Below, piece after piece: positions 23,401 to 32,728 of a stretch of 64,000 nt of DNA. The position numbers and the translations under genes were made by a program. Source of the DNA: Lantana camara. Lineage: Eukaryota > Streptophyta > Magnoliopsida > Lamiales > Verbenaceae. The stretch covers positions 35,914,001 to 35,978,000 of the forward strand of contig CM074861.1 in NCBI GenBank assembly GCA_037501455.1, written 5' to 3'. How positions within the stretch are numbered: the first letter of the stretch is position 1; every line of letters begins with the position of its first letter. The notes beneath the pieces are model-generated. The model worked only from the letters and a program-made list of their open reading frames with translations, was not told the origin of the DNA and did not search any database.

Positions 23401-25379
23401 TAAAATTGTAGCTAAAAAAAATGATTGCGAATTTGATAATTTGTTGTAGTGTATTTGTACACTTGTTTATGTCGAAGCCATGCATAGATATATATAGAAA
23501 TGTATAATATGAAATATATATTACTTTATAAAGTTATAATCTAAAAAATAAAAAAAAAGAAATTTAAGCCTCTTCACTATGTATTAATCTCATGCATGTA
23601 ATATATATGTGTAATATATTACATATACCAGAAATGATATTACTAAATACTCAATATAATCGTATACTTAATTATATGTATACGTACATCAATGACCCCG
23701 TAGACAGTATACATAACGAAAAAATTAAGAAGATACAGCGTGTATGTACCCAGACAACCCGAGAGCAGCAACATTTGTCTGTAAAATAAAATTTGATGAT
23801 TCCTAAACCATCCATCTCTTATGCCTCTATAGTATTATAAGCTATAATATAATCGTAATATATATTCATTCAACCACAATATTAACATTATGGGATCCTT
23901 CAATGCTAGGGCTCCTCATAATCTTCTCCAAACTTATCTGTCTAATCATCTTCAGGTCGGGGACCTTGAATTGGGACAGCGAGGCGGGTTCGTGGACAGA
24001 CTCCGCGATCTTGACTGTGCAGGAAATGACCTCGATCAACAACGAGGCGACTGTGATTGCAGGGACGATCTCAAGGAGATTGGTTTCGGCCCACAAGCCC
24101 TTTTCTAGCAATGCTTTTAGCTTTTTGGCTGAAGCTTTAGCGTTGATGAGATGAGAGTCTGCTGAGAATGAGCATCCCGTATATATCACTGCTGAGAGTC
24201 TGTTGATCAAATTACATCCCATATATATCACTAAAAATTTTAATAAATCTCAAAAAATTATACCTTCCAAGAAAGTTCCAAGCTTTTCAATATTACCAGC
24301 AGTTAAGTATATTTATTAGGGCGAATTACATTTTTGTACCAAAATTGCAAAATGACCCAAGTTGGTATACCATTTTTGTAATTTTCCCAAGGAATATGTA
24401 TAGTGGTTTATGATGTGTGCATAGTGGTTTCGCCACATACTCAAGATATTGGCCACGTAGGATGACATGTCAGATTTCCGGCCGGTTTTTCCAACTCCGG
24501 CGAAATTTTGCATGGTTTTGCAAAATTTTTGGAGTTGTGGGGTTTTGATGTAACCGGAAAACATTTTGTACTAAAATTGCAAAATGGCCCGAGTTGGTAT
24601 ACCATTTTTGTAATTTTCCCTACAATATATAACGATACAAGTCCCTACAAGTAAGAAAGAGATATGTACAATTATTATAATCTGCTAACTAAGGAAACAA
24701 ATCCCGACTAATTAGTCGTAATCTCTAACGAGAAATACATTAATGCTAAGTTGTGTAAATTCTTTGACAGTGGAAATTCTTGTAATCCTTAGTATGTTAG
24801 TGTAGTTATCCCTTTATCGAAACTACTGACATCCTAACATGTTTAATTGTGTAGCTAGGAGGCAAGAAAGTTGGAATCGTTGGCTTAGGAAGCATCGGCC
24901 TTGAGGTAGCGAAACGGCTCCCACCCTTTGGCTGTGCAGTATCATACTACTCAAGACACAAGAAACCCTCCACTCCATACACATTTTACTCCAATATCAC
25001 AACATTAGCAGCTGAATCTGATATACTCATTGTCTGCTGCGCGTTAAACGAGCAAACTCATCATATCATCAACCGCGACGTGTTATTGGCCTTAGGGAAA
25101 GATGGAGTTATTCTCAACATCGCGCGTGGTGCAGTGGTAGATGAGAAGGAATTGGTGCATTGTCTGCAGCATGGGGAAATCGCGGGGGCTGGTTTGGATG
25201 TGTTTGAGAATGAACCTGATGTACCGAAAGAGCTTTTTGAGCTTGACAATGTTGTCTTGTCTCCACACTTTGCTGTCTTAACGGAGGAGTCTTTTGGAGA
25301 TTTGTATGAACTCATGTGTGGGAACTTGGAAGCTTTCTTCTCTGATAAACCTTTGCTTTCTCTGGTTTTGGAGGACTGA
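17463..25379 (+). CDS. HPR3-type glyoxylate/hydroxypyruvate reductase
   Basis: A D-isomer-specific 2-hydroxyacid dehydrogenase that reduces hydroxypyruvate or glyoxylate with NAD(P)H, most similar to the plant HPR3 group. Exon 1 is 17463-17939 (159 codons) and exon 2 is 24855-25379, joined in phase 0 across GT (17940) and AG (24854), giving 333 residues against about 320 for the family. The start is the ATG at 17463 (MAEETQLH). Seen: the VTTSAGVNHIDL substrate-side motif, the nucleotide-binding GIVGLGSIG (glycines 169, 171, 174), and the catalytic set R250 (NIARGAVVDE), E279 (DVFENEP) and H297 (LSPHFAVLTEE). All catalytic residues are intact. The intron is about 6.9 kb because it contains a copia element with a nested Pack-MULE. 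A broken exon 1 copy lies at 4897. Function depends on splicing out this intron. Confidence 0.9.
18372..18567 (-). repeat. Copia LTR (3' LTR in element orientation)
   Basis: 196 bp, TG...CA bounded, uninterrupted; partner of the split LTR at 22793-24730. Confidence 0.95.
18549..22726 (-). pseudogene. Broken copia gag-pol
   Basis: Read on the minus strand. A CCHC knuckle in CSHCGKPSHTKEQC lies near 22640-22600, only about 70 bp from the primer site, so most of the N-terminal gag is gone. A protease-type motif WVIDCGATD lies near 21833-21807, the GAG-pre-integrase and integrase core at 21639-20977 (including HFDVWGPAP and RSDNGG), then integrase end and RT start (20998-19806) and RT-RNase H (19796-18549) with YVDDMIITGND, YTDADWVGNQDDRRST and SSAEAEF. 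There is a frameshift near 21000, an in-frame TAG at 19806-19808, and discontinuities between gag and protease. It cannot make a polyprotein. Confidence 0.9.
22888..24620. mobile_element. Pack-MULE carrying an ALMT-like fragment
   Basis: The ends GGGAAAATTACAAAAATGG and its exact inverse are flanked by a perfect 9-bp target duplication TACAATATA (22879-22887 and 24621-24629), the signature of Mutator-like elements. The inverted termini are long, about 305 bp each (22888-23195 and 24313-24620), and each contains an internal direct repeat of the end (at about 23122 on the left). No transposase is encoded. The interior carries part of a host-type gene on the minus strand (23866-24231). Confidence 0.92.
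23866..24231 (-). pseudogene. Captured ALMT-like anion-channel fragment
   Basis: A 121-codon frame encodes SADSHLINAKASAKKLKALL, then WAETNLLEIVPAITVASLLI and EVISCTVKIAESVHE. The VASLLIEV...IAESV-E pattern is typical of the cytosolic C-terminal region of plant aluminium-activated malate transporters (ALMT/QUAC family). The membrane domain is missing and the first 15 residues look unrelated, so the frame is a fragment. It could still produce antisense or small RNAs against an ALMT parent. Recognition is by pattern only. Confidence 0.6.
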
Positions 25380-25566
25380 GCTTTTGCAGAGAAAGTTGAA
25401 TTGATTGAAGTGCTTTATTTTGTTAAGTGATGGGATTCTTGTGTATGCTTAAATCAAGTGTATAGATGACCTTGTGTGAGTTTTAAAAGGTATTTCTGTG
25501 GGGAAATACTTCAATTTGTCATGGTTAAGAAGATTTACTTATGTGAGTATTGGTTTGACAGGAATA
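25380..25566 (+). other. 3' flank of the HPR3-type gene
   Basis: Probable 3' UTR and downstream sequence. No canonical AATAAA is obvious directly after the stop, and nothing else is recognisable. Confidence 0.4.
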
Positions 25567-25975
25567 TAAGAAATAATTACATCTGACTATCCTACATTTA
25601 GGTTTAATCACGACGGAGTTCATTATTTATCGAGAAATTATATTTTAGTCCCTAACTTTGAAAACCGTTTGTGGGTTCCATTATGTCATTTCAAAAATAC
25701 CCCTAATTTATTGTTAAATTCATAATTGGTAGGGGATCATTTTAATTTTATTTGTAAAATTTAGGAATGGTTTTGTAATTTTGGTCATTTATTGAATGTA
25801 ACATTCATAAAACTGTTAGAGATATAAGTGTACTTTTACAAATTCCGTTAAGGGACCTCAAACCAAATAAAATTGATAGGGACTAAAATGTAATTTCCTG
25901 ATAATAATGGATTGCGTTGTAATTAGGTCTAAAATATAGGGTAGTTAAATATAAATAACCCTATAAAAAATAAAG
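25567..25975. mobile_element. Foldback MITE, AAATAATTACATCT family
   Basis: The left arm (about 25570-25680: ATAATTACATCTGAC, CTACATTTAGGTTTAATCAC, ATTTTAGTCCCTA) is mirrored by the right arm (about 25875-25970). The two arms pair for roughly 90-100 bases around a diverged centre. Fragments of the same family occur at 3290-3410, 3960-4085 and 4225-4330. No clear target duplication. Confidence 0.65.
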
Positions 25976-27464
25976 TAATTTAATTATTAGACAATTTTAA
26001 AGAATAAAGTAAGGATGTATACAAGCGGAGTCGGCTATTGAACTTCACAAGCCAAGGCTTTTAAAGGGTTGAGCTCGAATTTAACATATTTGAGCTTGAG
26101 CCGAGCATGGCTTGTGAAAATCTCGAATCCAACATGAGTCTATTATAAATTCAAGCCGTACCAAAGGTAGCTGCATATATACTCAAAATCTGAACACGAA
26201 ATATTTAATTATATTAGTATAATATCGAATAGCTATGCTGCACGTGACTCGATGGTTTAATAGGGGTGATAAATAATGAAACCCTTATTTGAGGGAGCAA
26301 CTGTATCTGCTATTCTGCTGCCCGACAGCTCAATTTTGCCGAGCTTAATGTCTTAAAGAGAGGCATCTTTTGAAGCTTCATAGTATGAAGACAACAGATT
26401 AGAACTTAATTTGCCGCATCACATTGCCCCTACCATATATAATATAGTGTATCAATTAATTAATCAAATAATAAAAATATATATTTATGAGACCTACTAT
26501 TATTTTCTGCATGAAATGTGACAAAAGGCTGTCTTGTCTTCGTATGATTAAAACGGGAATAATTTTTTCTTGAATACAACTTGGTTTGATTGTCACCTTC
26601 GCTAGAGATCACCATAATATATCTTCACATAATCCAACCTATGATATCCAGTTACGATCTGATCTGTTATTAGCTAGTCATGTCAATTATTACCTCTATG
26701 ATTAAACTCCAGCTATGGCCATTTGTTGTGACCATAATAACTTATAATGCACGAATATAAATGCAAAATATATATACGATATGGTATCATGTGTTGTTAA
26801 CTCCTAAAATCTTGCGGGAACTAAGCTGATGACTAATCTGATATTAAATTTCTGACAAATTACGTATATTATGCTTATCTCATTTACTCTTTCGTAGGGT
26901 TTCAAGATAATTGATTAATCTTGTGATAAATGATTAATGCTATGTTTTGAATATGTTCATTGTATATTGTGCCTCTCTTATATGTATCAAGAAAATTCAT
27001 TTGCTCATTTGTTGGTTCCCTAAAAGAATATCATTTAATTTACCACACTTTGTGTCCCAATAGACATTAAAACATTAGATATTAATGCACAAATTCAAAT
27101 TTTGGATGGAGCTCTATTTAAGCAGAACAAGAGATTACATTTGATGCATTTAGAGCTTAATACTTCTGTAGAACTAGCAGATATAGAATCGAAGTGTTCC
27201 TCATAGTATGTATTTGTTTTGCTTTGAATCTTGAAGAAAGTAGTCTAGTAAGTGCTATAGTCGTAGTTGCATAGTTACTTAATAAATTCCAATTATTTTG
27301 TAATTGTAATAGTTTTAGTGACGTGATATAATCTATGTTCAAAATACTAAGCATATCGAAGAGATCGTAGATTAATCTATTGAATATGTGTGTTCACAAT
27401 TCAAATAGGTCCAATCACTATAAATTATTGTGTCTTTCAATTTCGTGTTTTAGTACGCTTTACA
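25976..27464. other. Intergenic, no gene seen
   Basis: AT-rich, with no frame of recognisable protein on either strand. Bases 26030-26150 contain GAGCTTGAGCC/GGCTTGTGAA-type motifs, a worn relative of the hAT-like element at 1952-3111. Confidence 0.5.
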
Positions 27465-27695
27465 CAGTGGCGGAGCCACGTGCAATTTAGGGGGGACAAT
27501 TGACCCCCTCAAAAAAAATTTTTTTTTAAATTTATTAGATAGTTATATAGATAAATGATTAAATGCATTTGTAATTTTACGAAATTTTTTATTTTTGACC
27601 CAACCTCACCAAAATTAAAATTAATACTAGTAAGGATCAATATAGTGTTATGCTTTGGTCGACCCCCCTGAATTATGTTTCTGGCTCCGCCACTG
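27465..27695. mobile_element. Short TIR element, CAGTGGCGGAGCCA ends
   Basis: CAGTGGCGGAGCCACG at the left is mirrored by TGGCTCCGCCACTG at the right, with GGGGG/CCCCC subterminal tracts and an AT-rich centre. The length is 231 bp. The terminus type is common among plant hAT-like MITEs; the flanking octamers (GCTTTACA and CGGTTTCG) match poorly, so the target duplication has decayed or the class is different. Confidence 0.7.
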
Positions 27696-28154
27696 CGGTT
27701 TCGAATCAGAATTAATGTTTGCAATTTCCCTCATGTGTTTCAAACGCAACACCACAAATTTTTTTAAATTTGTTAATTTGCTCTGGAACCTTGGATTCTA
27801 CACATAAAAGCTATGGATTTGTTACATAATTAAATTTCTAGTCGAACTGTCCAATTGTATGGGAGCAAAATGGTCGATATAAGTAGAGGACAAAATCATT
27901 TGTCCGTCAACCTATTGTTATATCTGCAATTAATTATTTAAAATAAAAAATGTTCAAATTGCCTAATGAATCATATTAAATTTATCAGATCGCCATCCCG
28001 CACCCCGTTTTGACTCTTATTTTTCGCTAGAAATTATTGACATAATCACATAAGGGGAAATTCCCGGCAAAAAAATGAGCTCAAAAACGGCTGAAATGGT
28101 TATCTGAGAATTTTTAATATAATTCAAATGAAAATTTAAAACATTTTCAAATTT
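27696..28154. other. Intergenic, no gene seen
   Basis: AT-rich, with no recognisable coding or structured sequence. Confidence 0.5.
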
Positions 28155-28159
28155 TAAAT

Positions 28160-28662
28160 TGTTAAATGTCCCACATCGAATAATTAATGATGTGGTCTTC
28201 AATATATAATGGCATGACAAACCTCCCCTCAACAGCTAGCTTTTGGGGGTGAGTAAGGCCAAATCATATTATCTAAAATGGTATCAGAGCGGGTTCACAG
28301 ATGTTCGATTCCTGTGCCTGTCTCTTCTTTCCACCCGGCTTACAGATGTTTCATTCCTGCGGCTTGCAGATGTTCATTCCTGCAATGTTCACGCACCAGT
28401 TTGGGCGTGACGGGGGTGTGTTAAATGTCCCACATCGAATAATTAATGATGTGGTCTTCAATATATAATGGCATGGCAAACCTGCGGCTTGCAGATGTTC
28501 ATTCCTGCAATGTTCACGCACCAGTTTGGGCGTGACGGGGGTGTGTTAAATGTCCCACATCGAATAATTAATGATGTGGTCTTCAATATATAATGGCATG
28601 GCAAACCTCCCCTCAACAGCTAGCTTTTGGGGGTGAGTAAGGCCAAAACATATTATCTAAAA
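28160..28662. mobile_element. TRIM retrotransposon with internal duplication
   Basis: Two 119-bp terminal direct repeats (28160-28278 and 28544-28662) begin TGTTAAATGTCCCACATCG and end ATTATCTAAAA. They are flanked by a perfect 5-bp target duplication TAAAT (28155-28159 and 28663-28667). Directly after the first repeat comes TGGTATCAGAGCGGG, a Met-tRNA type primer site. Just before the last repeat lies the purine tract GACGGGGGTG. A third, partial LTR copy (28419 to about 28482) plus the following about 60 bp show that roughly 125 bp spanning the 3' junction was duplicated in tandem. There is no coding capacity, which is normal for TRIMs. The LTRs end in AA rather than CA. Confidence 0.9.
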
Positions 28663-28667
28663 TAAAT

Positions 28668-28829
28668 AACTACTTATAAATATGGACATAATTTGGAGGG
28701 CAATATGTACGTCTTCTCCTCAAAGTTCAATATGAACTTTATTCAGTGCACGATGTAGTGCTTATTTTTTTAATGTATTTGATTTTCATACTATCCTTGA
28801 ATAGAATTTGGTAGATGATGATGATGATG

Positions 28830-28870
<41 letters not shown>

Positions 28871-29197
28871 TTAATTAATTAATTAGTTAATTAAACATCA
28901 AGAAAACAACAATGGAAAAAGTAGAAAGTTATGTACCTATTGCCGTCGAAAATGATTGGTACGCAAACGTATATAAAATTTCAACTTGATTCAACACCTA
29001 AGAGACAGCCATGAAATGATTGGAAAAAAAAGACAATTTTGTTCGTCAAGTGTATTGCTTGTAATATAATACATATATATAAATTATGTATGTATGTATG
29101 TCAATATATAGAAACTTATTAATTTGTTGGAACATGGTAAGTGAATGAAATGAAATGCATGGGAATCAAGAATGTGTGGTGTTCGTTAACTCCCTAA
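28668..29197. other. Intergenic, with a trinucleotide microsatellite
   Basis: No gene. Bases 28817-28870 form a (GAT)n-(AAT)n microsatellite. The rest is AT-rich with no recognisable element. Confidence 0.6.
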
Positions 29198-29206
29198 TTT
29201 TAAAAA

Positions 29207-30834
29207 GGGAAAATTATAAAATCGAGACATGAAGTGACCCATTAGCAATTTTAGGACACAAATTACTCAGGTGATAAAAGTGTCCAATAACTCCCAAAAT
29301 GTGTCAATTTCAGGGCAAAAGTCATCGGGGATAGCTGCGTGGCGCTTGATTGCTAATGTGGACATATACACTTTACACGTGGCATATGACACATTAGCTT
29401 TTAAATGAGTCATATGTCATGTGTAAAGTGTATATGTCCACATCAGCACTCAGGTGCCACATCAGCTATCCCCGGCGAACTTTTTCATGAAATTGACACA
29501 TTTTGGGAGTTATTGGACACTTTTATCACCGGAGTAATTTGTGTTCTAAAATTGCTAGTGGGGGTCACTTCATGTCTCGATTTTGTAATTTTTCCTGGAA
29601 GAAATCTTATAGTCGAGAAATTACAAAAAATACCCTGAAAATATGTAGGACCTATGTTTTGGCCAATGTTTGTGGTGGCAGTATTGGCATCGATTATAGC
29701 AAGTCAGACAATGATTTCGGGGACTTTTTCCATTATTCAACAATCACTCTCTCTAGGCTGTTTCAATTAGGTTAAAGTAGTTCACACATCAACCAAATCC
29801 CAAGCGCAAGTTTACATTCCTGAAATCAACTTCCTTCTTATGTTGGCTTCTCTTGCAGTGACCCTGGGGTTCAGGACAACGGAAAGAATTGGTAACGCTT
29901 ATGGCAATTAACTAATCTATTTCTCATTCTTCAAAAAAGTTGTCTGGTTTTATATTTTATGCCGAGAATTCTTACCCGAACCTGGTTCTACCAAACCATT
30001 ATAACAAGGTGAGAAACTGTTTTATACCGATTATGTCATCGGTGACTTAGCCATATTCTTGATTGAGTTCCATCGAATCGGATTTAGATTAGAATTTTGA
30101 GAACTTTCTTTTTTCAATTAATGAATCTTGGAAAAGATTGATTTGAGAGCTTGGTGTCTTAAAATTTTGCAACAGGGATTGTGGTGGTTTTCGTGATGAC
30201 ACTCACATCAGCATTTCTTGTCTTGATAATGATCCTTATTTGGGAAACTCACATACTTATAGTAATCTCTTACATTCCTGTTATTGTCACGGTCGAGCTA
30301 GTTTATCTGAGTTCAATTATCTACAAATTTGGTCAAGGGGGCTATCTTACCCTCGGGTTCGCCTCGTTCCTAATGACAATGAGGTATTTGACATTCCTAG
30401 CAAGAGGATGCTCAAAGTGGGGATGATTTATGAACTTTAAGACTAAAAATTACAAAATCGGGACATGAAGTGACCCCCACTAGCAATTTTAGGACACAAA
30501 TTAATCCGGTGACAAAAGCGTCCAATAACTCCCAAAATGTGTCAATATCAGGAGAAAAGTTACCGGAAGTAGCTGACGTGGCGCCTGAGTACTGATGTGG
30601 ACATATACACTATACACGTGGCATATGACACATCAGCTTTTAAATGAGTCATATGCCACGTGTAAAGTGTATACATCCACATTAGCACTCAGACGCCATG
30701 TCAGCTATCTTCAGCGACCTTTGTCCTGAAATTGACACATTTTGGGAGTTATTAGACGTTTTTGTCGCGGGAGTAATTTGTGTTCTAAAATTGCTAGTGG
30801 AGATCACTTCATATCCCGATTTTGTAATTTTCCC
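29207..30834. mobile_element. Composite Pack-MULE carrying a HAK/KUP fragment
   Basis: Flanked by a perfect 9-bp target duplication TTTTAAAAA (29198-29206 and 30835-30843). The outer ends are GGGAAAATTATAAAATCG and the inverse of GGGAAAATTACAAAATCG. Each end is a unit of about 390 bp (29207-29596 and 30445-30834) that is itself palindromic: it starts with the terminus, runs through AATTTTAGGACACAAATTA and TGTCAATTTCAGG to a centre around ACATATACACTTTACACGTG, and reads back out. Neither inner boundary shows its own target duplication, so the two palindromes and the gene piece between them appear to have moved as one unit. No transposase is present. Confidence 0.85.
29642..30426 (+). pseudogene. 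Captured HAK/KUP potassium-transporter fragment
   Basis: Two exon pieces of a plasma-membrane-type K+ transporter are readable. Piece 1 (29642-29903) encodes [40 protein letters not shown], then an in-frame TAG near 29772, then [20 protein letters not shown] and [20 protein letters not shown]. Piece 2 (30176-30426) continues with IVVVFVMTLTSAFLV, the membrane-spanning ILIVISYIPVIVTVELVYLS and KFGQGGYLTLGFA, and closes at TGA 30424-30426. The join is in frame, but the donor is GC instead of GT (after 29903) while the acceptor AG (30175) is fine. The stop codon, the partial length and the position inside a Pack-MULE mark it as a captured, non-functional copy. Confidence 0.88.
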
Positions 30835-30843
30835 TTTTAAAAA

Positions 30844-32728
30844 TCACTGCGACCAGAATTTTTTATCTTCTACGAACTTCCAATGATCACAATTATCACT
30901 CTATATGCTATATATGTTTTATCAAAAACTCATGAAGAACTCAACAATATAAATATATATATAGAGAGAGAGAGAGAGAAAGAAAGAGGCAGTATTATAA
31001 CTTATAAGTGATGTAGTGCTAGTTACTCCCTAATTTCAACAATTAATTACTGAGATCGGAGTTTTTTTACTGTAACGAACTTCTAAACTTCAAACTTATC
31101 ACTATGTATGCAATATATGTTTGGCCAAGGAATGAGTCTCTAACTTTCAATTCTGGTAACTGGTTACGCCACTGCATGCATACCACATTCCTAGAAAATT
31201 TTATTTCAAATTTGACTCGATCGAATCCAATTAATTAAAATTAAAGAGCAAGTGTATTATATTTAGCATTTAATTTGTTATTCTCCCTAAATTTTCTACT
31301 AAACACACCACATTTATAAAACATTCGTCGCTTCATTACAACGGCTTCTACATTCTGTACGTGTCATGTATATATATAATTGCTTTCGTGTGGTGATAGT
31401 TGTTACGTGCAATTGACAAGTATCTTGCCACACCCCCATTTTCACATGATAAAAGTACCTTTTTATCATTCAAGTTATCTTTCTCATTTCTTTCTTGTCC
31501 AAGAATATCTTGCTACTATTTAGCATTAGAATCTTAATTTTTGAGATGCCTATGTTTGTATATACATAGATGATTTGAGTGTTTATTGGTCTAACTTAGT
31601 GCTTCAACTTGAAGACTCAAACATAATTACTTTATTTGATTCCGATAAAAAAGAAATTCTTTTGAAGAAATTCCACATGTTTATGCCCTAGCTAATAATT
31701 AAGAAAAGGGAAAAAACTTCTAATTGGAGATATTAAACATAGAGATCTCGTAAAATTAAGTGTATCACAACTGTTTCTTTCTCATGGTGGCATTATACGG
31801 TTATCTAAGTTGCTATTTTCTGGTACTTCCGAGGAAATTTTAGTAACTTTTGTGTTTGCGAATTAGGTCTGTATATCCAATTGATATTATAATACATATA
31901 TTGCATTTCACAAAAATGATTATTAGTTCTCAAGTGTATATACATTAATTACACGATAAATATAATTTATTCCAGACCATTTAATATAATAAGTGCTGGT
32001 TTAAATCGGTCGAAATTCTCAATTTCATGCAAATGAAACATACTTTATGCTAGCAAAGCATCCTGATCATTTGGTTATGGATTAATTGTTATAACTAGTG
32101 ATAAATAAATTGATTTATTGAAGGAATTCCACTATATATAGTGCACCACCATCGGCCACAAGAAAGACTCGCTCGCTCTTCCTCTGGAACCACTGTGGAA
32201 CCAATGTGTGCGGGTTTTTGTGCGTTTGTGTGAGGGGTAGCGCGGTGGTGGTGGTGGTGGTGGTGAGAAGTGGCGCCGGTGCAACTCATGAAGATGCATA
32301 CACAAACATACACAAATAGTGCTTGAAGTCCGATCATGAAACAAAGGAACTCATTCATGAAGATGTATAGCCGTACATCCTCTTCAAATCATGATGCAAT
32401 ACACATATACCTAGACATGTATGCATACATATTCCACCGTACATGTCAATCAGTACGGATTCAAACTATTCAAATCATCACGCATGCATGGGACAATGAC
32501 TTAGTACTGAAAAACTTGTCCATGAACAAAACTTTGTCTAATTATCATCACAACTTCCACAAATTGCTTTATTGAAAACCCATCTTCATGCTTCAGCTTT
32601 ATCTCCCTTTTGTCATGCAAACTACCCAAACTGCCCCTGAGATTCTTGAATTTCTTGGTCCTCTTACGTAGAATACCCAAATTGGCCTGATTCATAATTT
32701 CATGGACATTTTTCTTCTTTCCCTCAAG
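30844..32728. other. Intergenic between Pack-MULE and GA 20-oxidase
   Basis: No gene recognised. A (TA)n-(GA)n microsatellite lies at about 30950-30985, and a (GGT)n run at about 32243-32263 within a moderately GC-rich stretch. The last 200 bp or so (32500-32728) are presumably the 3' UTR of the GA 20-oxidase on the minus strand. Confidence 0.5.

Larger units (their letters stand above)
18372..24730 (-). mobile_element. Ty1/copia retrotransposon in the HPR3-type intron
   Basis: The LTRs are 196 bp (18372-18567) and, after removing a nested insert and its duplicated target, also 196 bp (22793-22887 plus 24630-24730). They start TGTTAAC and end CTCTAACA; the distal end has CG in place of CA. 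An exact 5-bp target duplication AGAAA flanks the whole (18367-18371 and 24731-24735). On the minus strand, a polypurine tract (reverse complement of CTCCCCCTCAAGC, from 18568) abuts one LTR, and TGGTATCAGAGT, the initiator-tRNA-Met type primer site, abuts the other (near 22781-22792). The coding region is inactivated. Confidence 0.95.
22793..24730 (-). repeat. Copia LTR (5' LTR in element orientation), split by a MULE
   Basis: The first 95 bases (22793-22887) match the other LTR. The match resumes at 24621-24629 with the duplicated nonamer and runs to 24730. The 1,733-bp interruption is the Pack-MULE at 22888-24620. Confidence 0.95.

Noticed and set aside
27465..27695. Confident hAT assignment for the CAGTGGCGGAGCCA element
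   Set aside because: The flanking octamers do not match well enough; kept as a TIR element of uncertain class.
32095..32358. His/Pro-rich minus-strand frames
   Set aside because: Caused by the (GGT)n repeat; no homology and not adjacent to splice or start signals.
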